From Chryseobacterium rhizoplanae (GTDB taxonomy: Bacteria > Bacteroidota > Bacteroidia > Flavobacteriales > Weeksellaceae): DNA of 64,000 nucleotides. A model generated the notes under the pieces. That model was not told where the DNA came from, ran no database searches, and saw only the letters and a list, made by a program, of their open reading frames with translations. This document shows positions 43,925 to 53,749 of the stretch, one piece after another. The DNA is taken from assembly GCF_900182655.1 (NCBI RefSeq), contig NZ_FXTC01000009.1, positions 144,566-208,565 of the forward strand, read 5' to 3'. How positions within the stretch are numbered: the stretch's first letter is position 1; each line of letters starts with the position of its first letter. Made by a program: the position numbers and the translations under genes.

Positions 43925-45529
43925 TTGAAACTGTTTCTGAAAATATTTTTTGTACTGTTCTGCGTTTTTACACAAGCGCAGAAGAAGCAGTATTGGCTGA
44001 TTGATACAGAAACCAATGTCAGGAAAAAAGTAAAAGATTCCACTGCAGCGGTAAAATTTCTTGACTCATTAGCTCAGAATAATTATTTCTTTACCAAACT
44101 GAAGGATGTAAAAGTAAAAGGTGACAGCACTGAAATTTTCTTTGATAAAGGCAAGAATTTTAATGAAACGTATGTCAACCTTACAGATTCTCTTGTTCAG
44201 AAGCTAAAGATTCAGAAAGATTTTTTCACTAAAAATTTAGATTCCACCAAGAAGAGCATCAACAAAACTTATATTGATGACGGATATTCTTTCAGCAGAA
44301 TCAAATCCAAATACAAAGGACAGAAAAACGGCTATCCCATCGTAGAGCTTGATATTAACAAGAACGATAAAAGAACGATCAATAATTTCGTAGTGAAAGG
44401 ATATGAAAAAGTTCCTAAAAGATTCATCAAAAATCTTGAAAAAGAATTTAAAGGCAAAAACTATGATGATAAAAACCTTCTGGCCATCAATAAAACCTTC
44501 CAGAGTCATCCGTTCCTGACGCTCGAACGGCAGCCACAAACTTTATTTACAAAAGACTCTACAAGCATCTACCTGTTTCTGGAAAAGAAAAAGACCAATA
44601 CTTTTGACGGGGTTGTCGGTTTTGGAAATGACAAAACCTCCAAGTTTACATTAAACGGGACAATGAATGTCAATTTCAGGAATATGTTCAATGGTTTTGA
44701 AACGGTCAATTTATACTGGCAGAGAAACCCGGACAGAGGACAGACTTTCGATCTTCAGGTGGATATTCCGTACCTGTTCAAATCCAATGTCGGGATGAAT
44801 GCAAAAGTGAATATCTACCGACAGGATTCTACGTTTGCCAATGTAAAATTCCTGCCTGCTTTCTATTATCATATCAACAACCGAAACAAAATAGGTTTGA
44901 GAGCCACCCTGGAATCTTCTACGATCATCGACACACTGTATGTTCAGGGAAAAGATTATAACAAAAAGGGAATCGGGGTATGGTTTGAAATGACTGAGCC
45001 TACTGATATTGATCTGTTCCTTTATAAGACAAAGGTCACTGCAGGCTATGATTTTTTAACAACAACCTATTCCAAAGATAATATCAAGGCGAACCAAAAC
45101 CAGTTTTATTTCTTTGGGGAACACAATTATCATATCTCAGGAAATCACTTCCTGAATATTAAGGCAGAAGGTGCTATGATGGATTCTAAAGTAGAGTTTA
45201 CCACCAACGAATTATACCGTTTTGGAGGATGGAACTCCATGCGGGGATTCAATGAAAAGTCACTCGCCGCCGATTTCTTCTATTATGGAAGTCTGGAATA
45301 CCGGTATCTGATCGGCAGCCAGGCCTTCTTCGACGTCTTTGGGCAATATGGACAGCTCAATAATAAATCTTTAAATGTAAGGCCCAAGCTTTATAGTGTA
45401 GGACTCGGTTTCAACTTCTTTATTCCAATTGGTCTGATGAGCTTCCAGCTGTCTAATGGTAACGAATTTGGAAATCCATTTAAGTTTAATGATACCAAAA
45501 TCCACTGGGGAATCCTGAGCAGGTTTTAA
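43925..45529 (+). CDS. Omp85/BamA-family outer membrane protein
   Basis: A 534-residue outer-membrane protein. The signal peptide (LKLFLKIFFVLFCVFTQAQ) is followed by a soluble N-terminal region of about 190 residues ending in a POTRA-like segment, and a C-terminal barrel of about 330 residues. The barrel contains SMRGFNE, corresponding to the [V/I]RGF loop of Omp85 proteins, and ends in a Phe (LSRF), as expected. It is smaller than BamA and may be a TamA-like or lipid-related member. No ATG is available: a TAG at 43910 closes the frame, leaving TTG at 43919 or 43925; the latter begins the signal peptide. Confidence 0.78.
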   Translation: MKLFLKIFFVLFCVFTQAQKKQYWLIDTETNVRKKVKDSTAAVKFLDSLAQNNYFFTKLKDVKVKGDSTEIFFDKGKNFNETYVNLTDSLVQKLKIQKDFFTKNLDSTKKSINKTYIDDGYSFSRIKSKYKGQKNGYPIVELDINKNDKRTINNFVVKGYEKVPKRFIKNLEKEFKGKNYDDKNLLAINKTFQSHPFLTLERQPQTLFTKDSTSIYLFLEKKKTNTFDGVVGFGNDKTSKFTLNGTMNVNFRNMFNGFETVNLYWQRNPDRGQTFDLQVDIPYLFKSNVGMNAKVNIYRQDSTFANVKFLPAFYYHINNRNKIGLRATLESSTIIDTLYVQGKDYNKKGIGVWFEMTEPTDIDLFLYKTKVTAGYDFLTTTYSKDNIKANQNQFYFFGEHNYHISGNHFLNIKAEGAMMDSKVEFTTNELYRFGGWNSMRGFNEKSLAADFFYYGSLEYRYLIGSQAFFDVFGQYGQLNNKSLNVRPKLYSVGLGFNFFIPIGLMSFQLSNGNEFGNPFKFNDTKIHWGILSRF

Positions 45530-45544
45530 AAAAGAAAGGGAGAG

Positions 45545-45660
45545 GGAAGCTGGAAGATCGAAGTTATTGATGTCCCGGTTTTACTATCCTATTATTTTTA
45601 TTGTAAAGATTTACATTGACTGCTCAGAAACCTATAACACAATAGCGACTTCCAGCCTCC
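45545..45660. repeat. Interspersed inverted repeat unit
   Basis: Two 12-base arms, GGAAGCTGGAAG and CTTCCAGCCTCC, are separated by 92 bases. The arm sequence also occurs as CTTCCAGCTTCC at 34954-34965, suggesting an interspersed element of this genome. Confidence 0.4.
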
Positions 45661-45818
45661 CTATCCAAGCTTCCTGCCTTATATTAATATAATAAAGCAA
45701 AACTTACTATATAAAGGTTATTTTTCACTTTACCTTTCTATTAATTCTTCATGTTAAAAAATATTAAATCGTATTTTTATTTTAATACATCATTAAAATA
45801 CAGGTAACAGTACTCCGC

Positions 45819-45826
45819 TAAATTTG
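45819..45826 (+). promoter_or_regulatory. TAnnTTTG promoter box of the second SusCD operon
   Basis: TAAATTTG lies 12 bases before the ATG at 45839, implying a short leader. Confidence 0.5.
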
Positions 45827-45838
45827 CCTTCAAAAAAA

Positions 45839-48800
45839 ATGAAGAAAACTTTAGCTACTTTTGCCGTTTTTTTACTTCCATTATATTTTTCTGCACAGGA
45901 AATCAATATTTCAGGAAATGTAAAATCAGAAAACGGCACTAGTGTTTCCGGTGTAAACATCACCGACAAAAACACAGGAAAGACTGCTATTACAGATGAA
46001 AATGGTAATTTCACCATTTCTGCAAACCCGAAAGACATTCTTGAGTTTTTTGCTCCTGATTTTTCTGTTTATACCGTTGAGGTTTCTTCAAAAAAACAGT
46101 ATTCCGTTGTCTTAAAAAAACCAAACGAAAAGCAGATAGAAGGGGTGGTCATTACCGCATTAGGTATTGCCAAGAAGAAAGAAAAAATTGGTTATTCCAC
46201 TCAGGAAGTGGGAACCAAACAGTTTGAAACCATTACTACACCAAGTATTGGTAATTTATTCTCAGGACAGGTTGCCGGTCTGAATGTTTCCAACCCAACA
46301 GGAATGCAGCAGGCACCGCAGTTTACTCTTAGAGGAAATTCAAATGTAGTTTTTGTCATTGACGGAGTGATTGTGGAAAAGGAAGTTTTCCAGAATTTAG
46401 ATCCCAATAATATTGAGAATATCAACGTATTGAAAGGAGCTACTGCTTCTGCATTGTATGGCTCCAGAGGCCGTTACGGAGCCGTTTTAATCACAACCAA
46501 ATCAGCTAAGAAGAAAGGGTTCTCTGTAGAATTTTCACAAAACACCATGATTACGGGAGGGTTTACCAATCTTCCGAAAACCCAGACTGAATATGGAAAC
46601 GGATCTCACGGAAAGTATGAATTCTGGGATGGAGCCGATGGTGGTGTGAATGACGGGGATATGATCTGGGGGCCAAAATTTGTCCCGGGTTTACAGATTG
46701 CCCAGTGGAACAGCCCTATCAGAGATAAAGTAACCGGACAGGTGGTTCCATGGTATGGAGCTGTGACAGGAACTCAATATGATGATAAATCAAGATATGA
46801 AAGAGTTCCTATTGACTGGAAATACCACGATAACTTAAGTACTTTCTTAAAGCCTGCGGTGATCAACAATAATAATTTCGCCATCAGCTATAGAGATAAC
46901 AAAGACATCTACAGATTCTCCGGGAACTTTATGAATTATGATGACAGAGTTCCCAATTCTTATCTCCAGAAATATGGAATCAACTTCTCTTCTGAAAACC
47001 ATCTTGGAGATAAATTGATCTTCGACACAAAGTTCAACTTCAATCAAGCCTTTACTCCTAATATTCCTAACTACGATTACAACCCAAGCGGACACATGTA
47101 TACCATCCTGATCTGGATGGGAGGTGATGTTGACGGAAATGCCCTGAAAAACCACATGTGGATTCCTGGAAAGGAAGGAAGAGCGCAGGCCAACTGGAAC
47201 TATGCATGGTACAATAACCCATGGTTCGGAGCGGAGTATTATAAAAACCAGAACAGAACCAATATCATCAACGCCCAGACAGGATTAGAATATAAGGCAA
47301 CCCAGGATCTTTCTGTAAAAGGAAAAATATCCATTGTGGAAAACCACAGCAAAACAGAAGTTTTAAGCCCTTATTCTTATTTCAATTACAGTGCGCCAAG
47401 AAGCGGAGGATATATTCTGAAGGATAATAAGACATGGAACCTCAACTATGATGTCCTTGCAACTTACAAGAAAAAAATATCTGAAAATTTTGATTTCACC
47501 ATCAATGCCGGAGGTTCAGCTTTTTATTTCAAAAATAATAACAATGAAAGATCTACGGACGGATTGAAGATTCCTGAAGTATACACCTTTGAAAACTCAA
47601 TCGGAGCGCTTAAAAATTATACCTATCTGAAGGAAAAGTTGATCTATAGTGCATATTCCACGATTGACATCGGATTGTACAATGCTTTCTTCATCAATAT
47701 TTCAGGACGTAATGACTGGTCTTCTACGCTTCCTAAAGCTAACAGATCTTACTTCTATCCTTCCGCATCCATCAGTGCTGTTATTTCAAACCTGGTAAAA
47801 TTACCGGAGTCTATCAATATGTTGAAGCTTTCTGCTTCATGGGCTAAAGTGGCGTATGATTTCCAGCCTTATTCCATCAGAAATTATTATCTGAATAACC
47901 AGGGAATCACTTTCAACGGAAATCCTACGTATTATTATCCTACCACTCTGAATGTAGAAAACTCTCTGAAGCCGGAGCAGACAAAATCTTACGAATTAGG
48001 ATTAAGCGCAGGCTTCCTGAACAACAGAATTACTTTAGATGCCACTTATTTCAGAACTCTTGATTATAATAATATTCTCCAGTTTCCGGCGGCAGAATCA
48101 TCAGGATTCACGTCACAATATGTAAACGGGAATGAATACACCACCAAAGGATTTGAAGTTTCTCTCGGTTTGGTTCCGGTAAAAACGGCCGATTTCAGCT
48201 GGAAAACCTTGATCAACTGGAGTACTTATGAACAAAAACTGACTTCCATTTATGATAATATGCCCAACTATCAAAACATTAAGCTGGGTGAAAGAATGGA
48301 CAGCTATTACGATTACACATGGCAAAAGTCTCCGGACGGAAAAGTTATTCTTGATGCCAATTCAGGAATGCCGACAAGAGCCAATGCTCCAAGTAATTTA
48401 GGACATTTCAATCCGGACTGGACTTTCGGTTTCAATAACACTTTTAAGTATAAAAAGTTTACTTTAAACATCGGGATAGACGGCAGTATTGGAGGTGTTA
48501 TGAGATCGCAGGTTGTTGAAAAAATGTGGTGGGGAGGAAAACATCCTAATTCTGTAGCCTACAGAGATCTTGAGTATGCGAATCCGGGAACGTATTATTT
48601 TGTACCGGATGGTGTTAATTATAATCCTGCAACCGGACTTTATACTCCACACACCAAAGCGATCAGCTTCCAGGACTGGGCACAGAATTATCCATATCAG
48701 GCAAGGGTAACTCAGGACGAAAGTGAAGAGTTTGCAAACGTTTTTGACAGAACTTTCATCAAGCTGAGATCTGTAGTATTGGAATATGATTTCTCTTATC

Positions 48801-48997
48801 TGCTTAATCCAAAAGGAATGGTAAAAGGTTTCACTGCCAATATTTCTGCCTATAACCTGGCAATGTGGAAAAAATCAAAGAACCTTTACTCCGATCCGGA
48901 TTTCCAGATCAGATCAGGCAGAAGTGGGGATGTCGCTAATGATATCCAGGATCCGTCCAGCAGATGGTTCGGAATCGGGTTTAATCTTAAGTTTTAA
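45839..48997 (+). CDS. SusC/RagA-type TonB-dependent transporter
   Basis: A 1052-residue outer-membrane transporter with signal peptide (cleaved near YFSAQ). Residues 20-95 form a carboxypeptidase-D-like beta-sandwich (ISGNVKSENGTSVSGVNITD), absent from the other two SusC proteins here. A TonB box-like VVITALGIA follows, then the plug (to about residue 220) and barrel. The terminal residue is Phe (FNLKF). A SusD gene starts 18 bases downstream. The substrate is unknown. Confidence 0.93.
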   Translation: MKKTLATFAVFLLPLYFSAQEINISGNVKSENGTSVSGVNITDKNTGKTAITDENGNFTISANPKDILEFFAPDFSVYTVEVSSKKQYSVVLKKPNEKQIEGVVITALGIAKKKEKIGYSTQEVGTKQFETITTPSIGNLFSGQVAGLNVSNPTGMQQAPQFTLRGNSNVVFVIDGVIVEKEVFQNLDPNNIENINVLKGATASALYGSRGRYGAVLITTKSAKKKGFSVEFSQNTMITGGFTNLPKTQTEYGNGSHGKYEFWDGADGGVNDGDMIWGPKFVPGLQIAQWNSPIRDKVTGQVVPWYGAVTGTQYDDKSRYERVPIDWKYHDNLSTFLKPAVINNNNFAISYRDNKDIYRFSGNFMNYDDRVPNSYLQKYGINFSSENHLGDKLIFDTKFNFNQAFTPNIPNYDYNPSGHMYTILIWMGGDVDGNALKNHMWIPGKEGRAQANWNYAWYNNPWFGAEYYKNQNRTNIINAQTGLEYKATQDLSVKGKISIVENHSKTEVLSPYSYFNYSAPRSGGYILKDNKTWNLNYDVLATYKKKISENFDFTINAGGSAFYFKNNNNERSTDGLKIPEVYTFENSIGALKNYTYLKEKLIYSAYSTIDIGLYNAFFINISGRNDWSSTLPKANRSYFYPSASISAVISNLVKLPESINMLKLSASWAKVAYDFQPYSIRNYYLNNQGITFNGNPTYYYPTTLNVENSLKPEQTKSYELGLSAGFLNNRITLDATYFRTLDYNNILQFPAAESSGFTSQYVNGNEYTTKGFEVSLGLVPVKTADFSWKTLINWSTYEQKLTSIYDNMPNYQNIKLGERMDSYYDYTWQKSPDGKVILDANSGMPTRANAPSNLGHFNPDWTFGFNNTFKYKKFTLNIGIDGSIGGVMRSQVVEKMWWGGKHPNSVAYRDLEYANPGTYYFVPDGVNYNPATGLYTPHTKAISFQDWAQNYPYQARVTQDESEEFANVFDRTFIKLRSVVLEYDFSYLLNPKGMVKGFTANISAYNLAMWKKSKNLYSDPDFQIRSGRSGDVANDIQDPSSRWFGIGFNLKF

Positions 48998-49015
48998 CTA
49001 AAAAGTACGTCAACA

Positions 49016-50536
49016 ATGAAAAATAATATCAATAACACGAAAGGACAGAGAGGTAAGGCCGCAAAATGGCTGATGAAATCTCTATTTGCGGCAGGACTTC
49101 TGACATTGGCTTCATGTGAAACCAGTCTTGACACCATCAATGAGAATCCCAATGACCAGGCCAGCATTGATCCTAAAAACCTTCTGACTTACGTAGAAAA
49201 ATACACATTCCAGGTAAACGGTGATAATATGTATGCTTCAAGAATGATGATTGGAACTGATGGTGAAAATGCCTATCAGTATATGAAATGGAATGACGCC
49301 TCTTTTGAAGTATATACAAAAGGACTCCTGAATACAGGAAAAATGATGCAGGAAGCAGAGAAAAGAGGAAATAAAAATTATCTGGCCATTGGAAAGTTTT
49401 TAAGAGCGTATCATTTCTTCAATATCAGCTTAAAGGTAGGAAGTACTCCGTATTCTGAAGCAGCAAAAGGTGAATCCGGGATTACCCAGCCTAAATATGA
49501 TACACAGGAAGCGGTAATGTCCGGAATTTTATCAGAGCTGAAAGAAGCAAATGATCTTATTAATACCAATGACAAAATTGAAGGTGATATTGTATACAAC
49601 GGAGATGCGTTGAAGTGGAAAAAACTGATCAATTCTTTCCGTCTGAAAATTCTGATCACTTTATCTAAGAAAGCCACAGTAGGAAGTTACAATATTGCCA
49701 CAGAATTTGCTTCAATCGCAGGAAGCCAGTCTTTGATGACTTCTATTGCTGACAATGGTGAGCTTAAGTTTGCCGATGCTGCAGACAGCAGATACACAAT
49801 GTTTAACAACAGTGGATATGGTTCAAGTTTGTATATGGCAGATTATTTCATCAACATGTTCAAAGACAGACATGATCCACGTCTTTTTACTTTTGCAGCA
49901 CAAACTACCGGTGCTAAGGAAGCCGGAAAAGCCATCACAGATTTTACAGCCTATAACGGAGGGAACCCTACGTCTCCTTATTCTGACAATGCTGCTCTGA
50001 TCACGGCTAAGAATATCTCAAAAGTAAACGACCGTTTTTATAAAGATCCTACCAATGAACCTGCTTCTGTACTAAGCTACTCAGAACTTGAGTTCATCCT
50101 TGCGGAAGCTACGGCAAGAGGCTGGATTTCCGGATCGGCAAAAACCCATTATGATAATGCGATCAAGGCAAGTTTCAGTTTTTATCAGACCTATGTCAAA
50201 AATCAGGGACAATATTTCTCAGGATTTGATGTGAATCAGTATCTGGCAACACCTTTGGTTGTTTATAACACTGCTGATCCTTTACAGACACAGCTGGAAA
50301 AAATTATGACTCAAAAATACATGACCATGTTCCATCAGGCACAATGGACTTCTTATTATGATTATTTAAGAACAGGATACCCAAATTACCCCCTGAAACC
50401 CGGAGTTCCAGCTCCTTTCAGATTCAGATATCCACAGTCAGAATACAGTTATAACAGCAGCAACTTAAAAGCAGCGCTGGCTGCCCAGTATAGCGGAAAT
50501 GACAACATCAATTCCAAACCTTGGTGGTTACAATAA
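49016..50536 (+). CDS. SusD/RagB-type outer membrane lipoprotein (SusD-like_2)
   Basis: A 506-residue lipoprotein with a long n-region and lipobox LASC (about residue 34). It belongs to the second type of SusD proteins, with NENPNDQASIDPKNLL at the N-terminus and MYASRMMIG after. It closes an operon with the SusC gene 18 bases upstream. A strong terminator follows, which separates it from the phospholipase C gene. Confidence 0.9.
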   Translation: MKNNINNTKGQRGKAAKWLMKSLFAAGLLTLASCETSLDTINENPNDQASIDPKNLLTYVEKYTFQVNGDNMYASRMMIGTDGENAYQYMKWNDASFEVYTKGLLNTGKMMQEAEKRGNKNYLAIGKFLRAYHFFNISLKVGSTPYSEAAKGESGITQPKYDTQEAVMSGILSELKEANDLINTNDKIEGDIVYNGDALKWKKLINSFRLKILITLSKKATVGSYNIATEFASIAGSQSLMTSIADNGELKFADAADSRYTMFNNSGYGSSLYMADYFINMFKDRHDPRLFTFAAQTTGAKEAGKAITDFTAYNGGNPTSPYSDNAALITAKNISKVNDRFYKDPTNEPASVLSYSELEFILAEATARGWISGSAKTHYDNAIKASFSFYQTYVKNQGQYFSGFDVNQYLATPLVVYNTADPLQTQLEKIMTQKYMTMFHQAQWTSYYDYLRTGYPNYPLKPGVPAPFRFRYPQSEYSYNSSNLKAALAAQYSGNDNINSKPWWLQ

Positions 50537-50563
50537 AAATCTGATTATTTTTATATAAAAAAC

Positions 50564-50604
50564 AAAGAAACCGCAGGAAAATCCTATTAACTTGCGGTTT
50601 CTTT
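50564..50604 (+). terminator. Terminator of the second SusCD operon
   Basis: A 12-bp stem (AAAGAAACCGCA with TGCGGTTTCTTT) with an inner AGGA/TCCT pair, ending 17 bases before the phospholipase C start. Confidence 0.8.
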
Positions 50605-50620
50605 CTTATTACGATTGAAC

Positions 50621-52966
50621 ATGAACAGAAGAGAATTTTTAGAGAAATCAAGCCTTTTATTAGCGGGATTAGGAACATCAAGTGTTCTGCACCCTTCCAT
50701 TTTAAAAGCTCTGGCCATTGATCCGGCTGCCCAGTCTACATTTTATGATGCAGAGCATGTAGTCATCCTGATGCAGGAAAACCGTTCATTTGATCATGCA
50801 TTCGGTGCGCTCAAAGGAGTGAGGGGGTTTTTGGATAAAAGAGCATTTGTAAAACAGGATGGGCACTCCGTTTTCTTTCAAAAGAATGATGACGGAAAAT
50901 ATGCATCTCCTGCCCGCCTGGATTTGAGAAATACAAAATCAACCTGGATGAGCTCACTACCTCATTCATGGGCAGATCAGCAAAAAGCACTGAACAAAGG
51001 AAAATATGACCAATGGCTTCAGGCCAAAGCTTCAGGAAATAAAGATTACAAAAATATTCCGCTGACACTAGGATATTACAATCGTGAAGATCTTCCGTTT
51101 TATTATCAGCTGGCAGATGCATTTACCATATTCGACCAATATTTCTGCTCTTCACTTACCGGGACTACACCGAACAGATTATTTCTTTGGTCCGGAACGT
51201 TGAGAGAGCAGCAGAATGGAAAAGTAAAGGCCAATGTCGTGAATGAAAACATTGACTATGACAAAGCGAGACAGGCCAAATGGAAAAGCTTCCCGGAAAT
51301 TTTGGAACAGCAGAATGTCTCGTGGAGAATTTACCAGAATGAAATCAGTCTTCCAAAAGGAATGTCCGGAGAACAGGAAGCGTGGTTAAGTAATTTTACC
51401 GATAATCCTATTGAGTGGTTTTCAAAATTCAATGTTAAGTTTTCAAAAGGATATTATGAGAACATTCCCAATATCATAACCTATCTGAAACAGGAAATTG
51501 AAAAAAATCCTGATCAGAAAAAACGGCTTGAGGCTATGCTGGCTGAAGTTCAGGAAGATCAGGTAAAATATCATCCGGATAATTATTCAAAACTTTCAAA
51601 AGAGGAAAAAAACCTTCACGAAAAAGCTTTTACCACCAACTCCAATGATCCTGATTACTGGAAACTGGAAATCGGAAAGGATGAAAACGGAGAAAGACTG
51701 GTAGTTCCTGAGGGTGATGTTCTGTTCCAGTTCCGTAAAGATGTGGAAGAGAAAAAACTTCCGCTGGTTTCCTGGCTGGTAGCGCCTGAACACTTCTCAG
51801 ACCATCCGGGATCACCATGGTACGGTGCATGGTATATTTCTGAGGTTTTGAATATTCTGACCAAAGATCCTGAAACCTGGAAAAAAACAATTTTCATCAT
51901 CAATTACGATGAAAATGACGGATATTTTGATCATGTACTCCCCTTCGCACCGCCTGTGAATCCAAGCCAGCCCGTTGATATGAACGGAAAAGAAGGAGTG
52001 GAATATGTAGACAAATCCCAGGAATATATGTCAAATTCTTCTTTAAAAAATTATGAAAAAATTGAAGGAACGGTTGGATTAGGTTATAGAGTCCCTATGA
52101 TTATTGCTTCACCATGGACAAAAGGAGGTTTTGTAAATTCTGAAGTTTCGGATCATACTTCCATCCTGCAGTTCCTGGAAAATTTCATCATGAAAAAGTA
52201 TAAGAAAAATGTTCATATTGACAATATCAGTGACTGGAGAAGAGCAATATGCGGAGATCTTACGTCTGCCTTCAATTCTTCCAGTGTGAAGGCTCCACAG
52301 ATGAATTATCTGGATCAGAAAGAGTACGCTAAAACCATTAATGCGGCTAAAAACAAACCTGTTCCGGATCTGAAATGGTATTCTGAAAATGAACTTAACG
52401 GTAATTTACTGGAGATTCAGGAAAGAGGTCTGAAGCCCTCAAATCCGCTTCCGTATCATTTCCATGTCAATTTAGAAGGTGAGCAGATTAAAATGACCAA
52501 TTTAAAAGAGAACGGAGTTCCATTGTTAATCTATGACAGAACTCAATTCAACAGTACTCATTATCATTTTTCATACGCCTTATATTCAAAACAAGAACTA
52601 TCTCATGCTGTACATTCCGGAGCTTATGATTACGAAATTTTCGGTCCCAATGGCTTTTTCAGGAAATTCAAAGGGAATAATATTTCTGAGTTAGAGGTAA
52701 TTTTGGTCAATATGACTGCAAAAAATCAGATTGAACTGATCATCAGAACTCATAAGAATAAAAATGCCTCCATCCATCTGGAAGACTTATATGGAAAGAC
52801 TCAAAAAACAATCACGGTGCAAAAACCGGAAGAAAAAATTATGATCGATCTTGATAAAAATAAAGGCTGGTATGATTTGAAATTAACGTCAGATGAATGT
52901 CTGTGGCATTTTGCCGGAAGAGTAGAAACGGGAAAGGTTTCTGTTTCTGATCCACACTGGGCATAG
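50621..52966 (+). CDS. Phosphocholine-specific phospholipase C, Tat-exported
   Basis: A 781-residue secreted enzyme of the phosphoesterase family (PlcH/PlcN-type, bacterial PC-PLC). The twin-arginine signal is MNRREFLEKSS. The metal site includes MQENRSFDHAFG (residues 51-62), and DENDGYFDHVLP and ASPWTKGGFV follow. About 200 C-terminal residues form two small beta domains (DUF756-type). It removes phosphocholine from phosphatidylcholine or sphingomyelin. The Tat signal starts at the ATG at 50621; an upstream TTG would add two residues. Its relatives are virulence factors in some pathogens, but here it may simply scavenge phosphate. It has its own terminator. Confidence 0.9.
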   Translation: MNRREFLEKSSLLLAGLGTSSVLHPSILKALAIDPAAQSTFYDAEHVVILMQENRSFDHAFGALKGVRGFLDKRAFVKQDGHSVFFQKNDDGKYASPARLDLRNTKSTWMSSLPHSWADQQKALNKGKYDQWLQAKASGNKDYKNIPLTLGYYNREDLPFYYQLADAFTIFDQYFCSSLTGTTPNRLFLWSGTLREQQNGKVKANVVNENIDYDKARQAKWKSFPEILEQQNVSWRIYQNEISLPKGMSGEQEAWLSNFTDNPIEWFSKFNVKFSKGYYENIPNIITYLKQEIEKNPDQKKRLEAMLAEVQEDQVKYHPDNYSKLSKEEKNLHEKAFTTNSNDPDYWKLEIGKDENGERLVVPEGDVLFQFRKDVEEKKLPLVSWLVAPEHFSDHPGSPWYGAWYISEVLNILTKDPETWKKTIFIINYDENDGYFDHVLPFAPPVNPSQPVDMNGKEGVEYVDKSQEYMSNSSLKNYEKIEGTVGLGYRVPMIIASPWTKGGFVNSEVSDHTSILQFLENFIMKKYKKNVHIDNISDWRRAICGDLTSAFNSSSVKAPQMNYLDQKEYAKTINAAKNKPVPDLKWYSENELNGNLLEIQERGLKPSNPLPYHFHVNLEGEQIKMTNLKENGVPLLIYDRTQFNSTHYHFSYALYSKQELSHAVHSGAYDYEIFGPNGFFRKFKGNNISELEVILVNMTAKNQIELIIRTHKNKNASIHLEDLYGKTQKTITVQKPEEKIMIDLDKNKGWYDLKLTSDECLWHFAGRVETGKVSVSDPHWA

Positions 52967-52987
52967 AAAAACGCTTACAATTTAATA

Positions 52988-53020
52988 AAAACCTGTACCA
53001 AAAACGTACAGGTTTTTTTT
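52988..53020 (+). terminator. Terminator of the phospholipase C gene
   Basis: An 11-bp stem (AAAACCTGTAC with GTACAGGTTTT), loop of 7, then T run, about 20 bases after the stop. Confidence 0.88.
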
Positions 53021-53141
53021 GAGTTATTCTTTAAATATAATGCATTACATAGTTCAAATAAGCAATAATATAAAAATTGTGGTATATTTTTCTCACCATA
53101 TGCTGAATTTTATTATCTTCACTTAACTAATTAACAGTGTC

Positions 53142-53720
53142 ATGAAAAAATTAAATTTAACTATTGCAATGTCTGTATTTGCATTGGCTCTATCCGGGAA
53201 TCTGAGCGCCCAAGACCTCGCTACAGATAACCATACGGTTACCATTTCTATTCCCGAAGTTGCATTGGTAGATATTGAACCATCTGCCACAAAAAACATT
53301 ACTCTTGGATTTACAGCGCCTACAGAAGCAGGGAATCCTATCATTCCAGCAACAGCCAACACTACTTTATGGCTTAATTATTCATCCATTAAATCTGTTG
53401 CAGATCCTACCCGTAATATAAGTGTAACAATGAATGCTATCATTCCCGGAGTTGATCTTCAGGTAACAGCAGCAGCAGCTACCGGAGCAGGAGCAGGAAC
53501 ATTGGGAACCTCTGCAGGTCTGTTGACATTAAATGCTGCCAACCAGACTATCATTTCAGGAATCGGAAGTGCTTATACAGGAAATGGTGCCAACAACGGA
53601 CACAATCTTACGTACGCAATTGCTGCAGGAAGTGGTCCTGGAGGGGTAGCAGCCTACGCAGATTTACAGGCAACAGCCACTGTAGCAGCTACCGTTACTT
53701 ATACGATATCCGACAATTAG
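53142..53720 (+). CDS. Exported beta-rich protein, candidate major subunit of a fibre system
   Basis: A 192-residue protein with signal peptide (cleaved near LSAQ, residue 24). The mature 168 residues alternate hydrophobic and polar residues and have no cysteine. It is clearly paralogous to the product at 57368-57892: both share VTI/VTM strands before a DIEP segment, FTAPTEAGN, a GTLGTSAG stretch, SGIG.AYTGNGANNGH and a C-terminal VTYTI strand. The latter, and the N-terminal HTVTISIPEVALVDI strand, could act in donor-strand exchange as in pilus subunits. No database family was recognised. A hairpin at 53750-53792 after this gene may make it more abundant than the following genes. Confidence 0.6.
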   Translation: MKKLNLTIAMSVFALALSGNLSAQDLATDNHTVTISIPEVALVDIEPSATKNITLGFTAPTEAGNPIIPATANTTLWLNYSSIKSVADPTRNISVTMNAIIPGVDLQVTAAAATGAGAGTLGTSAGLLTLNAANQTIISGIGSAYTGNGANNGHNLTYAIAAGSGPGGVAAYADLQATATVAATVTYTISDN

Positions 53721-53749
53721 AATTTAAATAAAATTTTATTCTCTATTTC

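Larger units (their letters stand above)
45530..45838. other. Intergenic region with inverted GGAAGCTGGAAG repeat
   Basis: About 310 bases between the Omp85-like and SusC genes. GGAAGCTGGAAG at 45545-45556 and its near complement CTTCCAGCCTCC at 45649-45660 form an inverted repeat (11 of 12). The SusC promoter box is at 45819-45826. No gene was recognised. Confidence 0.5.

Noticed and set aside
51596..51903. Several overlapping minus-strand open frames in the phospholipase C gene.
   Set aside because: Three overlapping frames in one place show codon-bias shadow rather than genes; the plus-strand enzyme is intact.
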